Shown here: positions 18,027-27,551 of the stretch, one piece after another | Layout: each line of letters opens with the position of its first letter | How positions within the stretch are numbered: position 1 is the stretch's first letter | Source of the DNA: Vibrio mimicus CAIM 602 | GTDB taxonomy: Bacteria > Pseudomonadota > Gammaproteobacteria > Enterobacterales > Vibrionaceae | Direction: 5' to 3' | Assembly (NCBI RefSeq): GCF_000338875.1 | Contig: NZ_AOMO01000055.1 | Location: 30,860-94,859 of the forward strand | Length of the DNA: 64,000 bases | Notes under the pieces: generated by a model | Told to the model about the DNA's origin: nothing | Databases searched by the model: none | What the model saw: only the letters and a program-made list of their open reading frames with translations | Position numbers and translations under genes: made by a program

Positions 18027-19475
18027 ATGAAAATGAAACATGTAGGCTCTAAAACCCTCGTTTGTACCTCCGTTTTGACGGCTCTGTTTGCTGCATCGGC
18101 TTTTGCAGAAACACTGGATCCAAACGATATTCGTAACCAAAGTGCGGCAGCGGTTGATCTTGCGACTGAAGCCAAACAAGCGTTTTACGACAGCTCTAGC
18201 TCTAAACTGCACTCATTCCTTTACTTCCGTGATCGCGAAGAGAGAAAAGAAGGCGAGAGTTTCAAACCTAATATTGAAAACCAAACTCTGCAATTGGCGT
18301 GGGATTACAAGTCTGGTTACTTCAAAGACACCATTGGTCTCGACATCTGGGCGAACATCAACCAGAAAATCGGTGACACAACAGGTATGTCTGAGATCCT
18401 GTACTTTGATCATGAGTGTGCTAACGATCCTTCTAGCCAGACTTATGACCCAGCGACAGGCAAAACAACTCGCGTTGCTTGTGAAAAATCCTATGCAGCT
18501 CTATCCGTATTTGCACTGAAAGCAAAATTTGGTGATGAGGAAGCGGGTTTAGCCCTGCGTGGTGGTTATACACCAATTAACTTCGGTACCATCCGTTCTA
18601 GCTGGGGTTTGAACCCACATGCTTACCGCGGTATTGAAGCTAAAGCTCATTTTGGGAATTGGGTAGTCGGTTATGCTTTCGCTGATGAGTTCAAGAATGA
18701 CTGGCGCAAAGATTTCCTACCGATGACCACCGTTTGGCACCAGCAACAAAATCCTTTATCGACCAACCAAGGCTATGTAATTGATTACATTCAAACTGTT
18801 GGTGCAGTGTACAGCTTTGATGGCGGTTCGTTTGATGTTGGTTATGGTATCGGTAAAGAATACCGTACGAACTGGCAAGCACTTGCAAAATACGGTTTTG
18901 CTCTTGGCAGCGCGAAAGTAGACCTCACCGGTTTCTACCACGGTTCGATTGCTGAAGAAACCGTATTAACGGGTGTAAGTGATGCGAAAGTTCAAAGCTA
19001 CGTTGGCTTAGGTGCAAACATTAAGCAAGGTAACTTTACTTGGATTGCGGGGCTTTCAGCAAGCGATACCCAAGGTGAAGAAGTGGCTTATAACTTCCGA
19101 CTCACACCATGGGCAAACTCTGATAACCGTAGCTTCCAACAAACCGTTTCTGGCCTTGATGACTACAATGCCGACGGCACACGTGCCGTTAAGCTAGGCG
19201 TAAACTATAACTTCGCAAGCTTTGGAGTACCGGGTCTATCAGCAGGTATGGGCGGTAACTACGGTACTCACGTACGTTCTGACCTGAAAAAAGCAGAGTA
19301 TGACGGCAGCATGTACTCCGTGGATTGGAACGTCGGTTACAAGTTCCTTGATGGCGGTTTGGAAGGTCTGAACATTCAAACTTTCCGTAGCTTGTTCCGT
19401 GGTGACGACATCGTACACAAGAACGACCGTAACGATTTGAAAGTGTTAATCTCTTACAGTGTAACGCTGAAGTAA
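18027..19475 (+). CDS. Outer-membrane porin, OprD-like
   Basis: The start is placed at ATG 18027, which has GGAAAG just upstream and opens a clean signal peptide (MKMKHVGSKTLV to ASAFA, cleavage before ETLDP). An in-frame ATG at 17949 would put 26 extra residues before the signal. The mature protein (~455 residues) has alternating beta-strand patterns such as WVVGYAF and FDVGYGIGKEY, and ends in YSVTLK, a plausible outer-membrane C-terminus. Chitoporin- and OprD-type porins of this size take up oligosaccharides in Vibrio. Its position after kduI and its KdgR-like box suggest uptake of glycosaminoglycan or mucin oligosaccharides. The substrate is inferred from context only. Confidence 0.8.
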   Translation: MKMKHVGSKTLVCTSVLTALFAASAFAETLDPNDIRNQSAAAVDLATEAKQAFYDSSSSKLHSFLYFRDREERKEGESFKPNIENQTLQLAWDYKSGYFKDTIGLDIWANINQKIGDTTGMSEILYFDHECANDPSSQTYDPATGKTTRVACEKSYAALSVFALKAKFGDEEAGLALRGGYTPINFGTIRSSWGLNPHAYRGIEAKAHFGNWVVGYAFADEFKNDWRKDFLPMTTVWHQQQNPLSTNQGYVIDYIQTVGAVYSFDGGSFDVGYGIGKEYRTNWQALAKYGFALGSAKVDLTGFYHGSIAEETVLTGVSDAKVQSYVGLGANIKQGNFTWIAGLSASDTQGEEVAYNFRLTPWANSDNRSFQQTVSGLDDYNADGTRAVKLGVNYNFASFGVPGLSAGMGGNYGTHVRSDLKKAEYDGSMYSVDWNVGYKFLDGGLEGLNIQTFRSLFRGDDIVHKNDRNDLKVLISYSVTLK

Positions 19476-19502
19476 TCCCTCATTATTTCAGTTATTTCTG
19501 TG

Positions 19503-19530
19503 GCCTGATGGAATTCCATCAGGCTTTTTT
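19503..19530 (+). terminator. Intrinsic terminator after the porin gene
   Basis: A perfect 22-bp palindrome at 19503-19524 (arms GCCTGATGGAA/TTCCATCAGGC) is followed by six T residues. It lies 28 bp after the porin stop. Confidence 0.9.
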
Positions 19531-19635
19531 ATTCTGCCCGAGTCATGATTTTCAAGTTTAGCGTTTAGGCGATGTCATCCATGATGCCTTTAAAAACATC
19601 GTATTCAGCAAACCGCTCAACAAGCCAAATACAAA

Positions 19636-19663
19636 AGAAAAAGGCCTGATTTCTCAGGCCTTT
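19636..19663 (-). terminator. Intrinsic terminator after speB
   Basis: AAGGCCTGA and TCAGGCCTT pair around a short loop. Read leftward, the hairpin is followed by TTTTTCTTTT. It is 18 bp after the speB stop. Confidence 0.85.
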
Positions 19664-19680
19664 AAATTGCTTAACTCAGA

Positions 19681-20610
19681 TCACTCTTCGTCTTTTTTGT
19701 TTGATGCCCAAACGTAGAGCAGTTCCAGAGCGATCGTTGCACCCGCCAGTGAAGTCAGGTCGCTTTGATCGTAAGGAGGAGAGACTTCTACCACATCCAT
19801 ACCGATCAGGTTGATGCCTTTCAGCGCACGGATGATTTTCAGGATCTTGTCTGAGCTCAAACCGCCACACACTGGTGTACCCGTGCCCGGTGCGAAAGCT
19901 GGATCCAGACAGTCAATGTCGAAAGTCAGGTAAACAGGCTTGTCACCTACGATGTGGCGAATTTGCGCCACAATCTCTTCTACAGACATATCGTTGGCTT
20001 GCATCGCGTTAATCACGTTGAAGCCGTGGCCTTCTTGTTTGTATTCCGTACGAATACCCACTTGCACCGAGTGCTTAGCCGAGATCAGACCTTCTTTTGG
20101 CGCATGGTAGAACATGGTGCCGTGGTCATACGCACTGCCATTCGCGTAAGTGTCAGTGTGTGCATCGAAGTGGATCAGCGCCATTTCGCCGTAGTGCTTG
20201 GCATAAGCACGTAGGATTGGCAGAGTGATGAAGTGATCACCACCCAGTGCCAGCATGGTTTTACCACTTTTCAGGATTTCGCTGGTTGCAGCTTCCAAGC
20301 GGTAAGTGAAATCTTCTGCATCACCGCAATCAAAAACCAAATCGCCCGCATCAACCACGTTGATCTTTTTGAACAGGTTGAAATCCCAAGGGAACTTCTT
20401 ACCTTCCCATGCTAGGTTCACTGAAGCACGACGAATCGCGTCAGGTCCCATACGTGCACCCGGACGACCGGAAGTCGCCATATCCAAAGGCACGCCAAGT
20501 ACCACAACATCAGCGTTAGTATCTACTGGGTTACGCACATAAGGACGACGTACAAACGTCATCGCGTTTGAGTAGAGTGAATAATCAGTTTTAGTAAACA
20601 AATCATTCAT
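19681..20610 (-). CDS. speB: Agmatinase
   Basis: A 309-residue ureohydrolase. The three manganese-binding blocks are intact: [18 protein letters not shown] and [15 protein letters not shown]. It hydrolyses agmatine to putrescine and urea. Its ATG directly follows the stop codon of speA with no gap (speA stop 20611-20613, speB start 20610), so the two are translationally coupled and form the arginine-to-putrescine route. It ends at a clear terminator. Confidence 0.95.
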   Translation of the reverse strand: MNDLFTKTDYSLYSNAMTFVRRPYVRNPVDTNADVVVLGVPLDMATSGRPGARMGPDAIRRASVNLAWEGKKFPWDFNLFKKINVVDAGDLVFDCGDAEDFTYRLEAATSEILKSGKTMLALGGDHFITLPILRAYAKHYGEMALIHFDAHTDTYANGSAYDHGTMFYHAPKEGLISAKHSVQVGIRTEYKQEGHGFNVINAMQANDMSVEEIVAQIRHIVGDKPVYLTFDIDCLDPAFAPGTGTPVCGGLSSDKILKIIRALKGINLIGMDVVEVSPPYDQSDLTSLAGATIALELLYVWASNKKDEE

Positions 20611-22533
20611 TTAGAAATCCTCTAAGTAAGTATAGCCGCTCAGGCCTAATTCAAGTTCCGCCAATACGGTCTCTTGTTCTTCTTTGGCAACACGTTGAGA
20701 AACGAGTTGACGATAGTTGGTGCGAATTTTATCTACGTCAATGTGAACGTAGCGCATCATATCTTCAACCGTGTCGCCTTCATTGATAAAGGCAATTTCT
20801 GAGTCGCCTTTATCGTTAATGTTTACCACTACGCTGTGCGTATCACCAAACAGGTTGTGCATATCACCCAAGATCTCTTGGTATGCACCGACTAGGAAAA
20901 AGCCCATCAGGTAAGGTTTGTCGCTTGTCCACGCTGGCACAGGCAGTGTGCTTTCAATGCCTTGGCCTTCCACGTATTGTTCAACCGCACCGTCTGAGTC
21001 ACACGTGATGTCGAGCATCACTGCGCGGCGATCGTTCATCTCTTCCAAACCAGAAAGCGGCAGCACTGGGAACACTTGGTCAATACCCCAAGCATCCGGC
21101 AGTGACTGGAACAGTGAGAAGTTCACGAAGAACTTGTCCGCCAAACGCTCTTGCAGCTCATCCAGAATTGGACGATGGAAGCGGTTTTTGTTGCTCATCT
21201 TCTGACGCAGTTCATGGTAGATACGCAGTGACAACTGCTCTGCCCATGCACGGTGCTCAAGGTTCAGTACCCCGGTTGCAAACTGGCTGTGTGCTTCAGA
21301 AAGATCGCTTTGCGTGTCGTTGTAAATTTCAATCAGTGCGCGGTCATCGGTACCGTGCTGCACTTCTTCAAATCCACGCCACATGTTTTTAATCAGCATT
21401 GGAGATTCTGCATCCGGTGCAGGAATATCTTCTGGTGAATACGCTTCTGTACCGATTACGTTGGTGATCAACACCGCGTGATGCGCCGTGATAGAACGAC
21501 CGGATTCAGAAATGATCACCGGACGCGGCTGACCGTACAGGTTACATACATCGCTGACTGTGCTCACGATGTTACGCGCATATTCGTGCAGACCGTAGTT
21601 CATCGAGTTGGATGACTGACTACGAGTACCATCGTAATCCACCGCCAAGCCGCCGCCGACATCGAAGAAATCGATGTGTGCACCCAGCTCACGCAGTTCA
21701 CAGTAGAAACGTACCGCCTCGTTCACTCCATTACGTACGTCGCGAATGTTCGCCATTTGCGAACCAAGGTGGAAATGCACCAGTTGCAGCGCTTCCAGTT
21801 GATCTTCCGCTTTCAAGCGGTTAATCACGGTGAGCACTTGTGATGCCGCCAGACCGAACTTCGATTTTTCACCGCCGCTCGATTGCCATTTACCCGCACC
21901 TTGAGAAGCAAGACGAATACGCAGACCCAGACGTGGTTTCACACCAAGGCTTTTCGCTTCTTTCAGAACCAGATCCAGCTCTGACAGTTTTTCCAGAACG
22001 ATAAAGACTTTATGACCCAGTTTTTCACCGATCAGTGCCAGACGAATGTACTCTCTGTCTTTATAACCATTACATACAATCACTGAACTGGCTTGCTGAG
22101 CCATTGCCAACACCGCCAGAAGCTCAGGCTTACTGCCCGCTTCTAAGCCGAGTTGCTTGTGTTCTAATTCGGCCTGACTGGCCAGAATCTCGTCTACTAC
22201 CTCTCTTTGTTGGTTCACTTTGATGGGATAAACCAGCAGGTATTTATTCGGGTAGTCGTACTCTTCAATCGCCTGATTGAAAGCGTCACAAATGTTGTGC
22301 ACGCGTTGATGCAGGATCTGCGGGAAGCGTACAAGCACAGGCAAATTTAAATCACGCGCTTCGAGCTGTTTAACAATTGAGCTTAATTGCGTTTGATGAG
22401 CTTTGTCTTTTCTCGGCGATACATACACTTCGCCTTGATCGTCAATGCCAAAAAAACCTTGGCTCCAGTAATGCACATTGTAGTCAGCGCGAACGCGGTC
22501 TAATTTGGATGGTTGTTCCACATCGTATCTCAC
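20611..22533 (-). CDS. speA: Biosynthetic arginine decarboxylase
   Basis: A PLP-dependent decarboxylase of 640 residues with the chosen GTG start at 22533, close to the length I recall for Vibrio SpeA. The frame is open further upstream to a GTG at 22596, and another GTG is at 22521. None has a strong ribosome-binding site. YPIKVNQ holds the PLP-binding Lys. [45 protein letters not shown] and [14 protein letters not shown] match E. coli SpeA closely. It converts arginine to agmatine for SpeB. The 200 bp upstream to the AraC gene contain an A/T-rich stretch and no other gene. Confidence 0.95.
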   Translation of the reverse strand: MRYDVEQPSKLDRVRADYNVHYWSQGFFGIDDQGEVYVSPRKDKAHQTQLSSIVKQLEARDLNLPVLVRFPQILHQRVHNICDAFNQAIEEYDYPNKYLLVYPIKVNQQREVVDEILASQAELEHKQLGLEAGSKPELLAVLAMAQQASSVIVCNGYKDREYIRLALIGEKLGHKVFIVLEKLSELDLVLKEAKSLGVKPRLGLRIRLASQGAGKWQSSGGEKSKFGLAASQVLTVINRLKAEDQLEALQLVHFHLGSQMANIRDVRNGVNEAVRFYCELRELGAHIDFFDVGGGLAVDYDGTRSQSSNSMNYGLHEYARNIVSTVSDVCNLYGQPRPVIISESGRSITAHHAVLITNVIGTEAYSPEDIPAPDAESPMLIKNMWRGFEEVQHGTDDRALIEIYNDTQSDLSEAHSQFATGVLNLEHRAWAEQLSLRIYHELRQKMSNKNRFHRPILDELQERLADKFFVNFSLFQSLPDAWGIDQVFPVLPLSGLEEMNDRRAVMLDITCDSDGAVEQYVEGQGIESTLPVPAWTSDKPYLMGFFLVGAYQEILGDMHNLFGDTHSVVVNINDKGDSEIAFINEGDTVEDMMRYVHIDVDKIRTNYRQLVSQRVAKEEQETVLAELELGLSGYTYLEDF

Positions 22534-22738
22534 AAAAACAGAGAGGATTACAATGATTTCATCGGTTGAAATCACACCTGACACCCTAGATGTCACGCGC
22601 TTTATCGGTGAAAAGCTAGGGTGTGTCTAATGATAATAATTTATCGTTATGACAACTGTTAGTTATCACACATAAACTTGCATAAATGTCTTCATTTCAT
22701 TCATTTTTCTCAGTGCCGCTTAATGCCACCAACTAAAG

Positions 22739-23731
22739 TTACTCTTCAAAGCGTTGACAATATTGGCTCGGCGTCACACCACGCTGTTTTTTAAACATGC
22801 GATTAAAACTGGCAACATGCTGATAGCCCAATCGACAGGCAACTTCTTCAATCGGTACTTTCCGGCTGAGCAAATTTACCGCCATATTACTTAACACATA
22901 ACCCATGACGATCGAAAAACTCATCCCGAAACCATGTAAGCGACGCTGAAATTGCTGGGTTGAAAGCCCGAGCAATTGGGAAACTCGCTCTAACGTTGGA
23001 TAACCGTAATGACAAGCATAGTTGATGGTTTCATACACCACTTTATGTTCGTCGGTCGGATCAGGCATGTTGAGAAAATCATCCAGCTCTTGGTAGCGCA
23101 TCGCCAAAGACTTGGCTTTGGGTCGATGCTGCATCTGAGTCGCTAAGCGGTGGTTGGCGTGAAACCAAATCTCAACCCGTGGCTGGTTCCAATCCACTTC
23201 ACAGCCAAAATAATCACAGTACTTATTCCGGTTATCTCTTTTACCGGGCAGGAGTACGCGCATTGGCGCAAAGTGTTCGCCCAAATATTCTCGCAAAACC
23301 TTCAGCATAAACGTCGCCATACGAATACCGTCATGCACCTTCATCTCGGTTTGGATCTGTGGATTGCGGTAGATCCACTTCAAAATGGGCCCAACTTGTG
23401 CCCCAACCATGGAGCACCCCGATTGCACGCTACTGAAACCATAGTTGATACGCCGAATCGTCGAGGCCAGATCCGCCCCAGAAAAAAACCACCGATGAGC
23501 GGGTAATGCCATATCCAGAACCGTATCTTGAGCTGCTTTGAGCAAAAAATCCGGATCTTTTGTCGCTTGCTCCATGCGCTGATACCAAATATTGACCTCA
23601 TTGGCTGGAATCAATGTCATAGGCTGATAGAACACGGACTCAGGTAACCCACTGCACCCTTCCGGTAAGTGGTACAACTGCTTGATTTTCAAATGAAGAT
23701 AAGAAAATCCTATCGCTCGTAAAAAATACAT
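22739..23731 (-). CDS. AraC-family transcriptional regulator
   Basis: A 330-residue regulator with a variable N-terminal sensing region (arabinose-binding type, ~1-210) and a C-terminal double helix-turn-helix (~225-328): LERVSQLLGLSTQQFQRRL and VPIEEVACRLGYQHVASFNRMFKKQRGVTPSQY. It is divergent from the DUF3302/HlyD pair and may control it. The effector is unknown. Genes of this type often sit beside an operon they regulate, but the sequence does not identify the target. Confidence 0.88.
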   Translation of the reverse strand: MYFLRAIGFSYLHLKIKQLYHLPEGCSGLPESVFYQPMTLIPANEVNIWYQRMEQATKDPDFLLKAAQDTVLDMALPAHRWFFSGADLASTIRRINYGFSSVQSGCSMVGAQVGPILKWIYRNPQIQTEMKVHDGIRMATFMLKVLREYLGEHFAPMRVLLPGKRDNRNKYCDYFGCEVDWNQPRVEIWFHANHRLATQMQHRPKAKSLAMRYQELDDFLNMPDPTDEHKVVYETINYACHYGYPTLERVSQLLGLSTQQFQRRLHGFGMSFSIVMGYVLSNMAVNLLSRKVPIEEVACRLGYQHVASFNRMFKKQRGVTPSQYCQRFEE

Positions 23732-23863
23732 ACCACCCTACACCTTTGCTGATGAGATACCGATTATTTCAAATGCTAACGTATTTTGACGTCTTTGGTT
23801 ACTTTTGCAGGTCTCTGATTTGTAATATGCACAATGCGCGCTCCCTTGGTTATGGAGCATGGT

Positions 23864-24217
23864 ATGAGTCTTTTAAGCGTTCCTTTCGTCGACACAGGTA
23901 GCGATACCGCCCTACATATTGTTGCAGGTTTAGTCCTAGTAGCCTCCGTCGCTGCTGGCGTCTATGGTTTTTGGAAACTGCATGAAATCCCCATCAATAA
24001 AGCCCACAGTAAAGATCATCATCAAATCGGCTTGATCACTGCCTTAACGTGGATCGGCTTTCTTTGGCATTGGGTTTGGGTTGTCGCCGTTATTCTTGCT
24101 TTTGTGGATATGGATAAAGCCATCTTGCATCTAAGGGAAACTTGGCGTCATGGCAGCCTCGATGAAAAGCAAGATGAAACCGCATCAGAATCACCAACCA
24201 AGGAGCATTCAGCATGA
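23864..24217 (+). CDS. DUF3302 inner-membrane protein (YiaW-like)
   Basis: About 117 residues from the ATG at 23864, which has GGAG six bases upstream. The frame stays open to 23834, but that start lacks a ribosome site. Two hydrophobic segments (~13-33 VAGLVLVASVAAGVYGFW and ~55-80 GLITALTWIGFLWHWVWVVAVILAF) make it a small inner-membrane protein with a charged C-terminal tail. It overlaps the next gene by ATGA, and the same two-gene pair is E. coli yiaW-yiaV. The function of DUF3302 is not known. It probably forms part of an efflux or export unit with the HlyD protein. Confidence 0.8.
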   Translation: MSLLSVPFVDTGSDTALHIVAGLVLVASVAAGVYGFWKLHEIPINKAHSKDHHQIGLITALTWIGFLWHWVWVVAVILAFVDMDKAILHLRETWRHGSLDEKQDETASESPTKEHSA

Positions 24218-25437
24218 TCGAAGGCTTAGCCGTTTGGGCACTGTTTATCTACCTATTGCGTTTGGTCGGTATGCCGTGGAACAAAGTCACCAAAAGTTTT
24301 GCCTACTTAGGGGGAATTGGCTGGTTGATGTTTGTGTGGGTTGGTCTTATCAACTACACGCCAATGGATATTTCTGGCGGTTCAGTGGTGCAATCACCTC
24401 ATATTCAGCTCCGTCCTGATTCACCGAATGTCACGGGCAAAGTGAGTAAAATTTACATTGAGCCAAACCAAACCATTCAAAAAGGACAGTTGCTCTATGA
24501 GATTGATGCAACACCTTACCAAATTGCGTTTAATCAAGCCAAAATTGCCGAAAACGCCGCCAGTGTGGCTTTGGATAGTGCCAGAGGCGATGTTGAGATC
24601 GCAAAAGCCAGTTATCAATCCATGCTGAAAGACATCACGGTTTCGCAAAGCCAATTGGCTTCTGCCCGTGAAGATTACTTGCTACAAAAGAAGATGCTGG
24701 AGCGTTATCGCGAGCAAAACCGCATTGTGAAAAACACCATCACTCAAGCGGATATGGATAAACAAAGCACTACCGTGCAAGTAGCAAAGCAGAATCTGAT
24801 CACTATCGAATCACAACTGGCGAAAAAACAAGTCGATGCTGATAAAGCAAAACTTGCGATTACGCAGGCGCAACTGACCATCACCCAGCGCGAAAACGAT
24901 CTGAGCAATGCCCACGAAACCGTGGCTAAGGCACAATGGGATTTAAACAGCACTCAGGTTTACGCCCCTGCAGATGGCTTTGTTACCAACTTCATTCTGC
25001 GTGAAGGGCAACGAATCGCCATGATGCCGCGTTTGCAAATGTACACCAACGAGAAGTACGTGCTGATGCGCGTTAACCACCAAGCAATTCGCAATATCAA
25101 AGCAGGGCAACTCGCCGAATTTGCTTCCTCGGTTTATCCGGGCAAGATTTTTTCAGCAACGGTGGAAGGCATTGTTGAAGCGACAGGAGAAGCACAAAGC
25201 AACTTGATGGGCTTTGATCAAAACGTTGCCGCGACAACCGCACAGAACCTACGCAACAAGCACCATTTTGTTCGCTTAAAAATAGCAGAACCAGAGGGCT
25301 ATGATGTCCCGGTTGGCTCTGTTGGCCTCGCTTGGGTAAGCGGTGAAAAGCCCATTTCATTCCTCGCTTTCCTCGATGCGATTCGCGGCATCATTATCCG
25401 CATGAAGTCGCAACTGTATTTCTTCTACTCCATCTGA
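24214..25437 (+). CDS. HlyD/EmrA-family membrane fusion protein (YiaV-like)
   Basis: A 407-residue periplasmic adaptor. It has N-terminal membrane segments (~1-50), a lipoyl-like half motif (VSKIYIEPNQTIQKGQLLYEIDATPYQ), a long alpha-helical hairpin (~105-245, Lys/Gln rich, coiled coil) and a returning beta-barrel (STQVYAPADGFVTNFILREGQR). Its ATG overlaps the DUF3302 stop and has AAGGAG upstream. Such adaptors normally link an inner-membrane pump to an outer-membrane channel. No pump or channel gene is adjacent, so the partner must be the DUF3302 protein or something encoded elsewhere. Confidence 0.88.
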   Translation: MIEGLAVWALFIYLLRLVGMPWNKVTKSFAYLGGIGWLMFVWVGLINYTPMDISGGSVVQSPHIQLRPDSPNVTGKVSKIYIEPNQTIQKGQLLYEIDATPYQIAFNQAKIAENAASVALDSARGDVEIAKASYQSMLKDITVSQSQLASAREDYLLQKKMLERYREQNRIVKNTITQADMDKQSTTVQVAKQNLITIESQLAKKQVDADKAKLAITQAQLTITQRENDLSNAHETVAKAQWDLNSTQVYAPADGFVTNFILREGQRIAMMPRLQMYTNEKYVLMRVNHQAIRNIKAGQLAEFASSVYPGKIFSATVEGIVEATGEAQSNLMGFDQNVAATTAQNLRNKHHFVRLKIAEPEGYDVPVGSVGLAWVSGEKPISFLAFLDAIRGIIIRMKSQLYFFYSI

Positions 25438-25578
25438 GCCTCTTCAAAATTTGCCATCTCAATCAAAGAGGTGGCAAATTCACCACTTCGCCACTGATTC
25501 GCCTTTTTTCACTTGGCTATACATTGTAATTACATACAATTCCGTTATGGTGATTTCTCCTCTCAAGTGAGAAGCAAA

Positions 25579-26139
25579 ATGGATTACTTAGCTTTATTAC
25601 AAACGCACTATAAATGGTTGATGACCGCACTCATCATCCTTTTTTATCCGCCCATTTCGCGGATTACCCTACGCTTATTTGAAAGCATGATTACGGGAAG
25701 AGTGGATATTCACCGCCTTAAACGCGCTCGTTGGCTGATCCGCACCTTACTGTTTTTGGTGATGCTGTTTACCACGTTAATTTTGTGGGGTGTTGAGCTA
25801 CGCGGCCTGCTTGTCGTGGGTTCATCACTGTTTGCTTTGCTTGGGGTCGGTTTATTTGCGGGTTGGTCACTACTGAGTAACGTGACGGCATTTTTGATTT
25901 TGTTCGTCCAAAACCATTGCCGGATTGGCAGTTGGGTACGTGTGGTTGATGGGGCTAACTTTATCGAAGGGAAAATCATCGATATGGCACTGCTCAATGT
26001 TGAGTTAGAAACCCTTGATGGTAACCGCGTGCTTTACCCCAACAACTTATTTATTGTTCGCCCTGTGATTGTCTTGAAGAAGGCACCCGAGAAAGCGGCC
26101 AAAAAGCCAGAAAGAAAACAGCTACCTAAGGGATTGTAA
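25579..26139 (+). CDS. Small MscS-like mechanosensitive channel family protein
   Basis: A 186-residue protein from ATG 25579 (GAGAAG upstream). The frame extends to 25513, but that region contains no good start. Three hydrophobic segments (~12-30, 48-70, 73-105) are followed by a small beta-domain: NHCRIGSWVRVVDGANFIEGKIIDMALLNVELETLDGNRVLYPNNLF, which is the typical MscS beta-domain pattern. The C-terminus is Lys-rich. It lacks the large C-terminal cage of MscS. It is two bases upstream of mgtE, so they are probably co-transcribed and both linked to ion or osmotic balance. Confidence 0.8.
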   Translation: MDYLALLQTHYKWLMTALIILFYPPISRITLRLFESMITGRVDIHRLKRARWLIRTLLFLVMLFTTLILWGVELRGLLVVGSSLFALLGVGLFAGWSLLSNVTAFLILFVQNHCRIGSWVRVVDGANFIEGKIIDMALLNVELETLDGNRVLYPNNLFIVRPVIVLKKAPEKAAKKPERKQLPKGL

Positions 26140-26141
26140 AT

Positions 26142-27488
26142 TTGACCGAATACCAAGACTTATCTCAACAAATCGAACACATTGCCACCGCGGAAGAATC
26201 CGAGCAGACACACCTGCTTGGTGAGATGGTGGAAAATGGCTTAGATGAAGGCTCCATTGCCCTGATTCTAGAAGCGTTTCCCGTTGAACAACGGGTGCGT
26301 TTATGGCGTAGTTTGCCGTTAGAAATGCACATTGATGTGCTGACCGAAATGCGCGCCGAAGTGCGCATCTCCGTTATCAAGGCGCTGTCTGAAATTGAGT
26401 TAAAACTCACGCTGGCCAAACTGGATAACCTCTCACTGATCGAGTGGGAAGACTCTCTCCCCGATGACATCATCAGTGAAGCATTAAGCCTCATCAACCG
26501 CGATGAATTAGAGCTGTATGACCAAGCCAACGAGTTCGCGGATGACGAAATTGGCCACTGGGCGGATCGAAAAGTTTATACCTTACCTTTTAGCATCAGT
26601 GTTCGCCGAGCCAAAGTCCTACTGGATAAATATCACTACGAATCCCCTCAGTACATTTACCTGATCAACAAAGCCAAAAAATTCCGTGGCTTGGTGAGCT
26701 TTAGTGATGTATTGCAAGCCGAAGAAACCACCCAGCTCAAAAATCTGCGCATGGAAGAATTGGTCACGCTCAATGCTCAGCAAACTTTGTCTGATGCTGT
26801 GGATGCGCTTGAGCACACGACTTTACCTATCGTCCCAGTACTGAGTGATGATGACACGTTGATCGGTGAAATTGACTGGCATTTTGCACTCAGCGTGCAA
26901 CGTGAGATGTATGAAGCGCGTTTGATGGCCGGTACAGGTATGGATGAAGGCGATGACCTGTTCGCGCCTGTACTCAAGAGCTCAAAAAAACGTGGGCTTT
27001 GGTTGGGCATTAACTTACTGACCGCGATTCTTGCCTCCATCACCATTGGCCTGTTTGAAGATGTAATTTCGCAAGTCGTGGCCTTAGCGGTACTGATGCC
27101 GATTGTGGCTTCCATGGGCGGCATTGCCGGTAGCCAAACCTTAACCTTGATGGTGCGCGCGATGGCGCTCAATCAGATCACAGTGGGTAACCGTTTTGCT
27201 TTGCTGAAAAATGAGCTTGGAATTGGTTCGATCAATGGCTTAGTGTGGGCACTGATCATCGGCGGAATGGCCGCACTTTGGTTCCAAGAGCCCGTTATCG
27301 GAGCCACGATTGCTCTGGCGATTGTGGTCAACATTATTACCGCAGCATTATTTGGTGTGCTGATCCCAATCATTTTGGATAAGTTCAAGCTCGACCCTGC
27401 CTTGGCAGGTTCCGTCATCCTCACTACCGTGACTGATGTGGTCGGCTTTTTTGCCTTCCTCGGCACCGCCAGCTTGGTGATGTTGTAG
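26142..27488 (+). CDS. mgtE: Magnesium transporter MgtE
   Basis: A 448-residue MgtE: an N domain (~1-125), tandem CBS domains (~130-255) and five C-terminal membrane helices (~285-448) containing PIVASMGGIAGSQTLTLMVRA and DPALAGSVILTTVTDVVGFFAFLG, the conserved pore blocks. MgtE is a Mg2+-gated magnesium channel of the inner membrane. The start is TTG at 26142 with AAGGGA nine bases upstream, two bases after the stop of the MscS-like gene. No Mg2+ riboswitch is possible at this spacing. The gene ends at a long palindromic terminator. Confidence 0.93.
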   Translation: MTEYQDLSQQIEHIATAEESEQTHLLGEMVENGLDEGSIALILEAFPVEQRVRLWRSLPLEMHIDVLTEMRAEVRISVIKALSEIELKLTLAKLDNLSLIEWEDSLPDDIISEALSLINRDELELYDQANEFADDEIGHWADRKVYTLPFSISVRRAKVLLDKYHYESPQYIYLINKAKKFRGLVSFSDVLQAEETTQLKNLRMEELVTLNAQQTLSDAVDALEHTTLPIVPVLSDDDTLIGEIDWHFALSVQREMYEARLMAGTGMDEGDDLFAPVLKSSKKRGLWLGINLLTAILASITIGLFEDVISQVVALAVLMPIVASMGGIAGSQTLTLMVRAMALNQITVGNRFALLKNELGIGSINGLVWALIIGGMAALWFQEPVIGATIALAIVVNIITAALFGVLIPIILDKFKLDPALAGSVILTTVTDVVGFFAFLGTASLVML

Positions 27489-27502
27489 CTTCTTGATTGC
27501 CC

Positions 27503-27536
27503 ATAGCTAAGGCAGAAAGCTTTCTGCCTTAGCTAT
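27503..27536. terminator. Bidirectional terminator between mgtE and ask_ect
   Basis: A perfect 34-bp palindrome built on TAGCTAAGGCAGAAAGC and its complement. It serves the convergent mgtE and ask_ect genes. The flanking T-run is short (TATTCTT). Confidence 0.7.
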
Positions 27537-27551
27537 TCTTCATTCATTTCA

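Noticed and set aside
19531..19635. Possible remnant reading frame on the minus strand (FVFGLLSGLLNTMF...) between the porin and speB terminators
   Set aside because: Only ~26 codons, no start and no recognisable family. It may be a relic, but it cannot be supported.
22629..22650. Fur-box-like sequence TGATAATAATTTATCG upstream of speA
   Set aside because: The symmetry is off by one base from the 7-1-7 Fur palindrome and the region is A/T rich. No iron gene is near.
25448..25480. Inverted repeat AATTTGCCA/TGGCAAATT after the HlyD gene as a terminator
   Set aside because: There is no T-run in the gene direction. It may be an mRNA 3' hairpin, but termination is unsupported.
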